From: Acidiferrobacteraceae bacterium
GTDB taxonomy: Bacteria > Pseudomonadota > Gammaproteobacteria > Acidiferrobacterales > Sulfurifustaceae
NCBI GenBank assembly: GCA_021323795.1
Contig: JAJPKH010000183.1
Coordinates: 1-43,193 of the forward strand
Length of the DNA: 43,193 bases
Reading direction: 5' to 3'
Both the position numbers and the translations under genes were made by a program. The notes under the pieces were generated by a model, which had not been told where the DNA came from, searched no databases, and saw only the letters and a program-made list of their open reading frames with translations. This document shows, one piece after another, positions 34,685 through 42,872 of the stretch (positions are counted from its first letter, which is position 1; each line of letters starts with the position of its first letter).

Positions 34685-35139
34685 GCGTGCTTCTCGGTGC
34701 GCCGCCGTCCGCCGTTCGGGCGGCCGGTGCGTGGATAGGTCGATCGCGGGCGGGGGATCATGAATTATTGTCGTTGTTGTCGGTGTGCATCTCGAGCTTG
34801 ACGGCGCTCCTGCGGCCGCGGCGGTCGTTTTTCCTGACAATAGTAAAATGACATCCAACGCCGGCCGTAGGGTGCGCCGTGCGCACCAGAATATAAAAGC
34901 GGTGCGTGGGACGCACCCAGTGCCATTCCCTTATACGGGTTAGGTGCTCTTAGTAACCTTTGGGGAGCGTTGTCGTATCTACGAACGGCATAAACCGCGC
35001 GCCAATATATCGAGGTTCAGGCCGGTTGGGAATGCGGGACCGCATGATCGTGCGCCGGCGCGAGATGCCGGTGCGCCGTGTGTGACCGCGAGCCGGCTCG
35101 GTCGAATGCGGCGCCAGCCCGGGAAAGAAGGGCTGTGGA
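34685..35139. other. Intergenic region between NDH-2 and histidine kinase genes
   Basis: A 455-base gap, the longest non-coding stretch in the window. It contains the REP-like pair at 34867-34920, an AT-rich tract around 34835-34856 and a small hairpin CAGCCC...GGGCTG (35116-35136) after the kinase stop. I see no conserved gene; short ORFs here are Arg-rich and unsupported. Confidence 0.5.
34867..34920. repeat. Inverted pair of REP-like palindromes (BIME-like)
   Basis: Two short palindromes in opposite orientation: GGGTGCGCCGTGCGCACC (arms GGTGCGC/GCGCACC) and, after 13 bases, GGTGCGTGGGACGCACCC (arms GGTGCGT/ACGCACC), whose complement GGGTGCGTCCCACGCACC matches the first. This is the layout of a bacterial interspersed mosaic element. 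It lies in the intergenic region upstream of the NADH dehydrogenase. Only this pair is present in the window. Confidence 0.6.
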
Positions 35140-36243
35140 TTAACCGCGCGGGAGCGAGAACCGCACGATCGTGCCCTTGCCGGGCTCGCTTTCGAGCCTG
35201 ATCGCGCCGCCGTGCGCCTCGATGATCTGCTTGACGATGGGCAGCCCCAAGCCGATGCCCGAGCGATGTTGCGAGGCGGTGACGAACTTGTCGAAAATCC
35301 TGTCCTTGATCTCGTCCGGCACTCCCTTGCCGTTGTCCGCGACCCAGCACTCCACCTTGGCGTCCGCGGCGGCCGTGGCCCCGAGCGCCACCGTACCGCC
35401 CGGCGCGCTGTCGATCGCGTTGGAGATGAGATTTTGATAGACACGTTCGAGCAGATCGCGATCGCCGTTCAGCATCAGGTCATCCGGTATCTCGTTGACG
35501 ATCTGCGTATTGGACGTGGTGGCGAGCGAGATCAGAGCGCGGACGGCGGAATCGGCGACGGCGGCGAGATAAACCGGGGCGCGCTCGATCTTGATATTCG
35601 CCGCCGTGCGTATGTTCTGCTCTTCCTGCAAGAGTTTGGTGATCAGCGCCTGCATCTGTTCGATGTTGCGTTTGACCACGCTTTGGGTGTTCCGCACGCG
35701 CTCGCTGACGGCGGCGGTTTCCAGCTCGCGTTCGATTAGGGCGATGGCATAGTAAATAGCCGCCAGCGGCGAACGCAGGTCATGTACCAGAAATTTGAGG
35801 TACTCCTCGCGACGTTTTAGTTCGGCGCTGTCGCGCCGCTCGACATACGCCTGGACCGAGGTCTTGATGCCTTCGTCGATCAATTCACTGATCACGCGAT
35901 TGGCGTCACCAACGACGTAAAGTTGCGCGTCCTCGGCGGTTCGCACGATGCAGCGGCGCAGCAGTTTGTATTCTTCGACCAGTTGCGCCAGGTCGTACCC
36001 GTTCGCGTGCCGCTCCTTGCCGTGCGCGGCACTAAAGGCCGCCAGACGCGCGGCGGATTTATCCGGCTGACGAAGCTCTTCCGCCAATTCGTCGATCAGG
36101 ACGGGTATATGGTCGTGCAGGATGGCGCGCTCCAGATTGCGGGCGCCGGGAAGCTGCCTCACCTCGTTTTCCCAGGAAGACAGCAGCGCTTCCTTTTGCC
36201 GCTGGATCAGCGCGGCGAGCGCGTGCGGCGTAGCGATTTCCAC
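35140..36243 (-). CDS. Sensor histidine kinase with RsbRD-type N-terminal domain
   Basis: 367 residues from the GTG at 36243, chosen because GGGAGGA lies 7 bases upstream; the track's longer ATG start (36381) has no such site. The N-terminal domain (about 1-130: LIQRQKEALLSSWENEV, AILHDHIPVLIDELAEEL) resembles the RsbRD_N sensory fold, best known from stressosome proteins. It is followed by HisKA with H154 in FLVHDLRSPLAAIYY and an HATPase_c domain (NLISNAIDSAPGG as N-box, VADNGKGVPDE as G1, GIGLGLPIVKQIIEAHGG as G2). No membrane helices, so it senses in the cytoplasm. No response regulator is adjacent; the regulator at 2.2 kb is a possible but unproven partner. Confidence 0.9.
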   Translation of the reverse strand: MEIATPHALAALIQRQKEALLSSWENEVRQLPGARNLERAILHDHIPVLIDELAEELRQPDKSAARLAAFSAAHGKERHANGYDLAQLVEEYKLLRRCIVRTAEDAQLYVVGDANRVISELIDEGIKTSVQAYVERRDSAELKRREEYLKFLVHDLRSPLAAIYYAIALIERELETAAVSERVRNTQSVVKRNIEQMQALITKLLQEEQNIRTAANIKIERAPVYLAAVADSAVRALISLATTSNTQIVNEIPDDLMLNGDRDLLERVYQNLISNAIDSAPGGTVALGATAAADAKVECWVADNGKGVPDEIKDRIFDKFVTASQHRSGIGLGLPIVKQIIEAHGGAIRLESEPGKGTIVRFSLPRG

Positions 36244-36362
36244 TGAGCAGTCCTCCCGGCCGATGACGTTGACCGAACGATCCAACCGGCGATCATTCGT
36301 AATCGGTATAAGCGGATATCGAGACTTACAAGTCATGTTAACACCGCGCCGCGGCATGAGGA

Positions 36363-36394
36363 GGGAAAGCACTGGAAACACTAGGGGAAAGCAC
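36363..36394. repeat. Three short direct repeats upstream of the kinase gene
   Basis: GGGAAAGCAC (36363-36372), GGAAACAC (36374-36381) and GGGAAAGCAC (36385-36394) lie in tandem with 10- to 12-base steps; the outer two are identical and 22 bases apart, about two helical turns. This spacing is common for repeated binding sites of one regulator. They lie about 120 bases upstream of the kinase start and just after the stop of the upstream hydrolase gene. Confidence 0.4.
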
Positions 36395-36420
36395 GCACAC
36401 CGTCCGGCTGAGCGGCGTGT

Positions 36421-37218
36421 CTACGGCTGCGGCTGTTTTATCCAGGCGGAGATAAGGTTAACCGCCTCTTGTTCCATGCCGATGTAACCGTGCCAATGCT
36501 GCGCTTCACACGGGTCGCCGCGCGCGCCGGCGCCGCCGTTCACCAGGAGCTGCTTTTTGATCGGCGCGTGTTTCAGACCCTTCATGATGTACGGCACATC
36601 CTGCGGCCGGCAAATGGAGCAGGCGTCGTTCTCATGATGCATGACGAGCACGGGAATGTGGATCTTCTCGAGCGCCTGTGTCGGCACCGCGCCGGTCTTG
36701 TCGTAACGCGTGACGCTGGAAGTCAGCACGATACCGGCGAGCTCGCGGTCGCCGAAATCTATCGCCGCGGCCGTCGCCGATATCGTGCCGCGGCTGGTGC
36801 CGACCAGCCAGACGGGCAGACGCGCGTCTTGTTTCAGGTACGCGACGAGCCGGCCGAGGTCTTCCAGGTGCGGCCGGCTGATGCGAAACGCGTAGTCCAT
36901 GTCTTCCTTGTCGGTCGGTTTGCCCACAACCGCGACGTTGAATCCGTTGGCGGCGAAGAAGTCGCGACTGCGCACGAGAAAGTTGTTCGACCGCGGTACG
37001 CCGTTCTTCATCCCGATGCCGCCGGCGCCGCCGGGAAGCAGCACGACGGTGGCCGAGGCATCCGGCCGCTTCATGTACCAGAACGACACCGATACGCCCG
37101 GACGCGTGTCGATCTTGACCAGCCGGTCTTCGGCAAAAGTGCCGGCGCAGAACGCGAGGAGAACCACAGCGCCGAATAACGCGGCGCATTTCGCGCGCGC
37201 GGGATGGAGGACCGTCAT
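36421..37218 (-). CDS. Secreted alpha/beta-hydrolase family protein
   Basis: 265 residues from the ATG at 37218; the track start at 37500 lies inside the upstream gene in another frame. A signal peptide (FGAVVLLAFCAGTFAED) indicates export. The hydrolase fold is supported by the oxyanion-region VVLLPGGAGGIGM, nucleophile elbow GTSRGT (Ser), the acid in HHENDACSICRP and the His in AQHWHGY. Two further cysteines near the active site (CSIC) and one in GDPCEAQHW could form a disulfide in the periplasm. The substrate is unknown. It overlaps the DUF2214 gene by 4 bases (ATGA), so they are translated together. Confidence 0.8.
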   Translation of the reverse strand: MTVLHPARAKCAALFGAVVLLAFCAGTFAEDRLVKIDTRPGVSVSFWYMKRPDASATVVLLPGGAGGIGMKNGVPRSNNFLVRSRDFFAANGFNVAVVGKPTDKEDMDYAFRISRPHLEDLGRLVAYLKQDARLPVWLVGTSRGTISATAAAIDFGDRELAGIVLTSSVTRYDKTGAVPTQALEKIHIPVLVMHHENDACSICRPQDVPYIMKGLKHAPIKKQLLVNGGAGARGDPCEAQHWHGYIGMEQEAVNLISAWIKQPQP

Positions 37219-37676
37219 AGCGCGCTGTAACCGCGCGCCATCGCGACCGCGGCGAATACCATCAGCACGACGAGCAAGGCCTGCACATGACTGATGGTGG
37301 CGATGATGCGCGCCCTGCCTGGAATCGCCACGACGCCGGCCGAGCCGCCGCGTCCGATCGCGAGACGCCAGCGAATCAACAGAATCATCGGCCAGATCTC
37401 GAGTAACAGGATGACGCCGAGGAGTATCATTTTCGTGAGGAAGAAATAATTGCCGTTGTAGTAATCGATACCTTTCTCGGTTTCGCCGAGATACCGCCAC
37501 AATCCGGTCGCGATCCAGAGCATGGCCGCGACACCCCAGAGCGTGTCGGCGCGGAAGACGCGTTGCAGCGAGCGTGCGTCGGGCACCTCGCGCAGCGCGG
37601 TGGCGCGATTGATGACGGCGCCGAGCCCGAGGCCGAGCGCAATGAGATGAAGGGCGGCGAGTGTTATCTGAGTCAT
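37215..37676 (-). CDS. DUF2214 family membrane protein
   Basis: 153 residues from the ATG at 37676, just before the first hydrophobic helix; the longer track ORF starts in unsupported sequence. There are four predicted transmembrane helices (TLAALHLIALGLGLGAVI, WGVAAMLWIATGLW, FFLTKMILLGVILLLEIWPMILLI, ATISHVQALLVVLMVFAAVAMA). The pattern, with a conserved LHL in helix 1 and a FxxK in helix 3, fits DUF2214. No function is known for this family. It is co-translated with the secreted hydrolase that follows. Confidence 0.8.
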   Translation of the reverse strand: MTQITLAALHLIALGLGLGAVINRATALREVPDARSLQRVFRADTLWGVAAMLWIATGLWRYLGETEKGIDYYNGNYFFLTKMILLGVILLLEIWPMILLIRWRLAIGRGGSAGVVAIPGRARIIATISHVQALLVVLMVFAAVAMARGYSAL

Positions 37677-38035
37677 GCGGGCGATTTTTAATATTGTGAA
37701 AGCCGCTGGCGCGGCGCGATTTGTCCCTAACGAATTACCGGAAGCGATCTCAAAATCCACGTATTGGAGATTGCTGCGTCGCGAACTCCGCTCCGTTGCC
37801 ACTGTAAGCGCGAGCTCATTATAGAGTCCTCACGACGGCGCCGCCGTGCGCTTTTGGGGGCAGGCCAATCGCCGATGCCATTGTCGTCGCCAGGCGGGTT
37901 TTTGCGCAGCACCTTGCGTCCGACCATCCCTCGCTTCCGTCCGGGGATACCGCATGGCAGCGGCGCCGCTTTCCTGTCACTCCGGTGCCCCTTGCCGCAT
38001 TTGCCGACCGGGCGGGACCGCGCGTGCCGCGATGG
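37677..38035. other. Intergenic region between the DUF2214 gene and the GMC oxidoreductase gene
   Basis: A 359-base gap containing the TATAAT element at 37818-37823. The remainder (about 37830-38030) shows only Arg/Pro-rich open frames with no family resemblance. I see no terminator with a T-tract after the GMC gene. Confidence 0.45.
37818..37823 (-). promoter_or_regulatory. -10 element upstream of the DUF2214-hydrolase operon
   Basis: On the minus strand CTCTATAATGAG holds a perfect TATAAT, about 140 bases before the ATG at 37676. No good -35 is present. The context CTATAATGA is the same as at the prkA promoter. Confidence 0.4.
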
Positions 38036-39625
38036 TCAAGCCGTCGCTTTCTTTTTGGCGATGGTTCCGGCAAGAGCCGTTGCCTGGCGCGCGGCCATGC
38101 CGTAAATCGGCAACGACGGATTCGCGCCGATGCTGGTCGGAAAGATCGAGCCGTCGATGATCCAAAGATTCGCCAACTGATGGTGTTTGCCCTGACTGTC
38201 GACGACCGAACGCTTCGGATCTTCGCCCATGGCGCAGCCGCCCATCACGTGCGCCGAGAACAGCTGCGCGTGCAGCGTTTTCAGCGGCAGCGCCTCGATC
38301 GCCGTTTTCGCCTCGGACCAGGAGTTGTACATGCCGGCGTCGGTATGCGCGGGCGCGACCTGCTTCGCGCCCGCCGCGAATTGGCACTCCGCCATGGACA
38401 GGTACGCGTGGCGAATGCCTTCCCACAGGTAGCGGTTCATCGGATAGTCGATGAGCGGGCTGCCGTCGTCGGCGAGCGATACCGTGGCGCCTTCGCTTTC
38501 GGGATTAAAACCGTCCCGCAGCAACGCGATCATGGCGTTGAAGTGCGGCAGGGACGCCATGAAGTCCGCGTGCGCCTGACCGAAGCGCGTGAAAATGGTG
38601 CTGGCGAGCACGGGATGTTGCGGCGCGACCTCGAGCTTGTAACCGATCTTGCCGGTGACGCCGTCGCGATAGAGAAATTGATTCGAATACGCCGACTGCG
38701 GCGCGCCGTCGAACGGATTGATCCGTTCCGGCATGATCGCCCCGCTGGCGTTGACGACGTGCAGAAACGTGCGCTTGCCGACACGATGATGCGGATCGGG
38801 CGCCTTCGAACGCAGCAGCAACGCGGGGCTGTTGATGCCGCCGCCGGCCAACACCACGTGCGGCGCTTGCACGCGCAGCTGCACGCCGGTCGGATCGACG
38901 CCGTTGTCGTTCAGCGCCATTGCGTGCACGGCGACGACGCGGTCGCCCTTGATCTCGAGGGTTTGCGCCCGCGCCCGCGTCACGAGCGTCGCACCGCGCT
39001 CGAGCGCGGCCGGCACGGTCGTGACCAGCATCGATTGCTTGGCGTCGACCGGACAACCGGTGCCGCAATAGCCCAAGTTACGGCATGCCTTGACGTTGCG
39101 ATGAATGGTCGCCGCGTGCCAGCCGAGTTTTTGCGCGCCGCGATAAAGCACGTCGTTATTCGGATTCATCGCTTCCCATCGCGCGATGTTCAACCGCTTT
39201 TCCATCATCGCGAACCACGGCGCCATTTCGTCCACGGTGAAGCCTTTGAGGCCGTAAGCTTCCGTCCAATGCGCCAGCGTTTCGGGCGGCGTGCGAAAGC
39301 AGCTCGTCCAGTTCACCGTCGTCGAGCCGCCGACCGCGCGCCCCTGCAAAATGACGATGCCTTTGTCCTTGGTGCGGCGGCCGGCGACGTCGTAATAAAG
39401 GGCGGGATAGGCCTCGCTCTCGAGCATGTGAAAATCTTTGGCGGTGTAATAGCCGCCTTCTTCGAGCAGGATCACCTTTAATCCCGCCTGCGAGAGGATT
39501 TCCGCGGTGACCCCGCCGCCGGCCCCGGTGCCGATGATCGCGATGTCCCCGCTCAACGTCCGATCCTGCGTGAGCGCGGCGGCGTTGATGACGTCCCGTC
39601 TTGCCGTCGTCTTTGACTGTGCCAT
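38036..39625 (-). CDS. GMC-family oxidoreductase (probable long-chain alcohol dehydrogenase)
   Basis: 529 residues from the ATG at 39625 (MAQSKTTA), 8 bases after the small-subunit stop. The FAD-binding motif is IAIIGTGAGGGVTAEIL (about 28-44), followed by the GMC signature QGRAVGGSTTVNWTS and the C-terminal HVMGGCAMG and NLWIIDGSIFPTSIGANPS, which carry the active-site His and Asn/His region. A cysteine-rich loop ACRNLGYCGTGCPVDAKQS is found in fatty-alcohol-oxidase-type and multi-subunit GMC enzymes and may bind an iron-sulfur centre. With alkB in the same operon, oxidation of medium/long-chain 1-alkanols to aldehydes, as by AlkJ, is likely. A sugar or sterol substrate is not excluded. Confidence 0.88.
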   Translation of the reverse strand: MAQSKTTARRDVINAAALTQDRTLSGDIAIIGTGAGGGVTAEILSQAGLKVILLEEGGYYTAKDFHMLESEAYPALYYDVAGRRTKDKGIVILQGRAVGGSTTVNWTSCFRTPPETLAHWTEAYGLKGFTVDEMAPWFAMMEKRLNIARWEAMNPNNDVLYRGAQKLGWHAATIHRNVKACRNLGYCGTGCPVDAKQSMLVTTVPAALERGATLVTRARAQTLEIKGDRVVAVHAMALNDNGVDPTGVQLRVQAPHVVLAGGGINSPALLLRSKAPDPHHRVGKRTFLHVVNASGAIMPERINPFDGAPQSAYSNQFLYRDGVTGKIGYKLEVAPQHPVLASTIFTRFGQAHADFMASLPHFNAMIALLRDGFNPESEGATVSLADDGSPLIDYPMNRYLWEGIRHAYLSMAECQFAAGAKQVAPAHTDAGMYNSWSEAKTAIEALPLKTLHAQLFSAHVMGGCAMGEDPKRSVVDSQGKHHQLANLWIIDGSIFPTSIGANPSLPIYGMAARQATALAGTIAKKKATA

Positions 39626-39633
39626 GGCTCCTC

Positions 39634-40194
39634 CTACGCGAGCGTCGGCGGACCGCCGTAACCGATGCGCGGCCATGATTTCGGATTGCTGTACCAGCTG
39701 CCGATGACGAGATCGTGCAACGCCGTGTAGGCGGAGCGCAGCAGACCGAAGCGGCTGTCGCGCCAGTTGGAGAGGAACTTGGCGACGTCCTCGTCGGACG
39801 CCTGCTCCCACGGCTTCCAGACGCCGGCGAGCAATGCTCGCGTCACTCCCAGGTTCAGCAGATTGAACAGGTCGCGCAGCTCCTTGCGCACGCCGGGCGC
39901 GAGAAACACGCTCGTTTGATCGACACCGGCAATCACTTCGGTAATCGCCGCTTGCTGTGGTTCCGGATTTTGCGGCAGCGCGCCTTGGAGCAGGACCGGC
40001 GCGATGCGCCGCAGAATGACGGCGTCTTCGGCGGTCAGAAACGCATAAGCCCTTTCACGCGGTGTCGCGGCGAAGGCCGGCGCGAGCCAGCGGCCCGCGA
40101 GCAGTAGCGCCGCGCCCGCGACGCCGGCCTTGAGGAGCGCGCGGCGGCCCGGATTGAATGGATGCACTCGGGGGCGTGTCGATTCCGTTTTCAT
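39634..40194 (-). CDS. Tat-exported small subunit of GMC oxidoreductase (gluconate dehydrogenase subunit 3-like)
   Basis: 186 residues from the ATG at 40194; the track ORF extends far into the reductase gene. The N-terminus is a twin-arginine signal, NPGRRALLKAGVAGAALLLAG, ending near AFA-AT. The mature part is helical, with FLTAEDAVILRRIAPVLLQGALP and FLSNWRDSRFGLLRSAYTALHDLVIGSWYSNPKSWPRIGY, as in small subunits of gluconate-2-dehydrogenase-type complexes. Such a subunit carries the folded FAD subunit out through Tat. Its placement 8 bases before the GMC gene supports a complex. No cytochrome c subunit gene is adjacent, so the electron acceptor is unknown. Confidence 0.82.
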   Translation of the reverse strand: MKTESTRPRVHPFNPGRRALLKAGVAGAALLLAGRWLAPAFAATPRERAYAFLTAEDAVILRRIAPVLLQGALPQNPEPQQAAITEVIAGVDQTSVFLAPGVRKELRDLFNLLNLGVTRALLAGVWKPWEQASDEDVAKFLSNWRDSRFGLLRSAYTALHDLVIGSWYSNPKSWPRIGYGGPPTLA

Positions 40195-40288
40195 GGTGCG
40201 CCTCGTGGTTGCGCCGTTATCGGTGGACGGATGCGCGCCAGCGTGGAGGCGTCGGCGCGTCGTTGCGGCGCGGAGGTTTTCCAGCATC

Positions 40289-41440
40289 TCATAAAGGGTC
40301 ATGAAGGACATCCTCCGCGTGGTCGGGCCTCGACGTTCCGATCGCGGTGTGGCGGCGATCGAGAAACTTGTCGAAGTGGATGTCGTACGCCGCCACGCCC
40401 GCGGCGGACAGCACGCCGGCGGCGGCATCCACCATCGCGGGCGGGCCGCAAAGGTAGGCGTGAGCGGCGCGCACGTCGAAACCCGAGCGACCGATCCAGT
40501 CCGTGACGAGGCCGCGCGCGCCGCGCCAGTCGCTATCCGGCGGTTCTTCGGAGAGCACCGGCAGAAACTCGAATCGGCCTTTCCATTGTCGTCCGATCTC
40601 GGCGATTTCGTCGAGACAGTAAAGATCCGGCTGGCGGCGGGCGCCGTAGAGGTAAAGCACGTCGCGCCGGCAATTGTCGCGCAGCGCCTGCTCGAGGATC
40701 GCCTTGATCGGCGCCATGCCGCTGCCGCCGGCGACGCACAGGATCGGCGCCGCGGCCGCATACAAATAAAAGGAGCCGTGGGGAGCGTCGAGCTCGAGGC
40801 GCGTTCCGGTCCTGTCGGTCCGGCGCAGCCACTCGCTCATCTCGCCGCCCGGCACCAGACGTACATGGAACAGCAGGACTTGTTGGTCGGACGGCGCGCG
40901 GGCAAATGAATAGGATCGCGCCGGTTCGATGCCGGCGACGCCCAATTGCGCGTACTGTCCGGCGATGTAGGTGAGCGGTTCGTCGAGCTCGACGGACAGC
41001 TCCAGGATGTCATGCGTGAGGAACCGCGTGCCGCGGATCACCGCGGCGACGACCCGCGGCTTCGGCAATACCAGGCCGAGCCGGTCGAGCACGACGTGCA
41101 CGTCGGTCTTGAGCGCGCTCTGGCACGCGAGGATATACCCGGCCTTCAGGTCCGCGGCGCTCAGCACGTAGGCGCTGTCGGTCAGGGCTCTGATTTTGCC
41201 GCTCACCAGCCGGCACTTGCAGGTCGTACAGCTGCCGACGCGGCAATTGTGCGGAAACGGAATGCCGGCGGCCAACGCCGCTTGCAGCAGCGTCCGGCCG
41301 GCGGCGACCGTGATCTCCGCGCCGAGCGGGTCGATGCGTGCGTGCAGCGGTCGGTTACGGTTTTTGCGAAATAGGTCCAGCACCGCGGGACGCCTACGGT
41401 TCGTATATAAAGACAAAGCGGCGGGCAGTCCGCCGCTCAT
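40289..41440 (-). CDS. NAD(P)H oxidoreductase with N-terminal plant-type 2Fe-2S ferredoxin domain
   Basis: A 383-residue electron-transfer protein. The ferredoxin domain (about 32-120) has cysteines C66, C71, C74 and C106 in NCRVGSCTTCKC...ACQS, the plant-type 2Fe-2S pattern. Next is a ferredoxin-reductase module: RSYSFARAP for FAD, CVAGGSGMAPIKAILEQAL for NAD(P) and AYLCGPPAMVDAA near the C-terminus. The order matches XylA, which drives the XylM hydroxylase, and other monooxygenase reductases. It directly follows alkB (19-base gap), so it most likely supplies electrons to it. The ATG at 41440 is the best start, though a GTG at about 41383 is possible. Confidence 0.92.
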   Translation of the reverse strand: MSGGLPAALSLYTNRRRPAVLDLFRKNRNRPLHARIDPLGAEITVAAGRTLLQAALAAGIPFPHNCRVGSCTTCKCRLVSGKIRALTDSAYVLSAADLKAGYILACQSALKTDVHVVLDRLGLVLPKPRVVAAVIRGTRFLTHDILELSVELDEPLTYIAGQYAQLGVAGIEPARSYSFARAPSDQQVLLFHVRLVPGGEMSEWLRRTDRTGTRLELDAPHGSFYLYAAAAPILCVAGGSGMAPIKAILEQALRDNCRRDVLYLYGARRQPDLYCLDEIAEIGRQWKGRFEFLPVLSEEPPDSDWRGARGLVTDWIGRSGFDVRAAHAYLCGPPAMVDAAAGVLSAAGVAAYDIHFDKFLDRRHTAIGTSRPDHAEDVLHDPL

Positions 41441-41459
41441 GTGCCGCCCAGCGCCCGCC

Positions 41460-42641
41460 TCAGGCGGCCGTCGGCCGCCAGTCGCTTTCGCCCATGAGCT
41501 CGGGCAGACCGCTGCGCGCGTTCTGCTCGGCCGCGAGCGCGCGTTCGGCCGGCGTCGCGTAGTGCGCGTCCCATTTTTTCAGTTTGGGAATCATCAAGCG
41601 ATGCCAGACCGGCGGAACCATGGTGATGCAGATGGTCGTCAAGTAGCCGTGCTTCAACGTCGGAGCGCCGGGATAGGGCTTGAGTTTCCAGAACGGTGCG
41701 TCGCCTTCCGCATGGTGATGCGAGTGGCGCGTCAAGTTGTACAGCGTGAAAGCGCTCACGCGCTTGTTCGTGTTCCAGGAGTGACGCGGCTCGACGGGAG
41801 CGCCGGCGACGCGCACCAGGCCGTAATGCTCGAAGTAGTTGACGAACTCGAGCAGCGAACGGCCCCATACCGCGGTGCCGAGAAAAATCACCAGGCCGGT
41901 GACGCCGCCGGCCCAGTAAAAAGCGGCGCAGTAAACCAGGCTCATGGCGATGCCGCGCGGCATGCGCGAGCGCCACGACCAGACCGAAATTCCTTTTTTC
42001 GCGAGGCGCTCGCGCTCCAGGCGCCAGGCGTTGATCGATTGTCCGACGGCCGAGCGCACGATGAACGCCCACGCGTTCTCGCCGCGCCGCGCGGTCGCCG
42101 GGTCGCGCGCCGTGCCGAGGTTGTTGTGATGGCCGTAGACGTGCTCGATCGAAAACGAGGTGTCGCAGGTCATCGCGAGCATCCAGCGGCCGACGATTTG
42201 CGCGGCCGGGCTCCAGGTACGATGCGTCAGCTCGTGTCCGATGTTCGTGCCGGCGGTCGCGACCATCAAGCCGGCCGACATCACGCCGCCCCAGAGCGAG
42301 AGCGCGCCGGTTCGTTCGCGCGCCGCGAACATGTCCCAGCCGGTCACGGACTGAATCAGCGCGCCGAGCCCGAGCCAGTCGCCGTTCGTGCCGGTCATCC
42401 ACGCGAGCGGCGCCAGCATGAGCAGCAGCACCGGCAACGAACCGTAGAGCTGCAGGTTCAGCAGCCACGTATGTCGGTATTGGGGTTCGGTGAGATCGTC
42501 GCCCGCGACGGCATCGCCGCCGATGACAAAGATCAAGCTGATGACATAACCGAGCCACATCCACCCGCCGCCGAGAACGAAGCCCGCGGCGGTGATGAGC
42601 ATCAACAGCCACATGAGGAAGTAGCGAACGTACTTGTTCAT
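41460..42641 (-). CDS. alkB: Alkane 1-monooxygenase (AlkB family)
   Basis: A 393-residue integral-membrane non-heme di-iron hydroxylase converting n-alkanes to 1-alkanols. The histidine boxes are HELTH (136-140), EHVYGHH (166-172), the AlkB signature NYFEHYGLVR (268-277) and RHSHHHAEGD (305-314). Six hydrophobic helices are visible. Length is in the AlkB range (about 370-400). The ATG has AGGAG 8 bases upstream. It is the first gene of a four-gene minus-strand unit with the ferredoxin reductase, Tat subunit and GMC alcohol dehydrogenase. No rubredoxin gene is nearby. The last box departs slightly from the usual LQRHSDHHANP, so a related hydroxylase (for example acting on alkyl side chains) is possible. 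Confidence 0.92.
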   Translation of the reverse strand: MNKYVRYFLMWLLMLITAAGFVLGGGWMWLGYVISLIFVIGGDAVAGDDLTEPQYRHTWLLNLQLYGSLPVLLLMLAPLAWMTGTNGDWLGLGALIQSVTGWDMFAARERTGALSLWGGVMSAGLMVATAGTNIGHELTHRTWSPAAQIVGRWMLAMTCDTSFSIEHVYGHHNNLGTARDPATARRGENAWAFIVRSAVGQSINAWRLERERLAKKGISVWSWRSRMPRGIAMSLVYCAAFYWAGGVTGLVIFLGTAVWGRSLLEFVNYFEHYGLVRVAGAPVEPRHSWNTNKRVSAFTLYNLTRHSHHHAEGDAPFWKLKPYPGAPTLKHGYLTTICITMVPPVWHRLMIPKLKKWDAHYATPAERALAAEQNARSGLPELMGESDWRPTAA

Positions 42642-42872
42642 CGTCGTCTCCTGTCTCGGTTTAGGAGGCTTTCTTTTGATTTTGCGAGACCGCGCGCCGG
42701 TCTACTTTTGAGCACGTCTCGATGAATGTCAACGCATCCAGGTGAATTTTGGTCCGCGTTGCGGAACGGGGACGAATCGTCGCGCCAGGCGGGTGGAGTT
42801 CGGACGGATCGGCTGGTGGGCTGCGAAACCAGCGTCCGCGCGCGCTAATCAGGCTATTTTCGAGCTATTCGC
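42642..42872. other. Divergent intergenic region upstream of alkB
   Basis: A 231-base gap between alkB (minus) and the CoA-transferase remnant (plus). It holds the alkB ribosome site and a small palindrome TCCGC-GTT-GCGGA (near 42755). I see no convincing promoter pair, and no recognisable AlkR/AlkS site. Confidence 0.4.

Noticed and set aside
34912-34925. TGGCAC on the minus strand as a sigma-54 -24 box
   Set aside because: The next GC is 10, not 12, bases from the GG, so spacing excludes a functional -24/-12 pair; it is part of the REP-like repeat.
40195-40302. Upstream start (MTLYEMLE) for the Tat subunit
   Set aside because: It would place about 36 residues before the twin-arginine signal, which normally lies near the N-terminus; the ATG at 40194 fits better.
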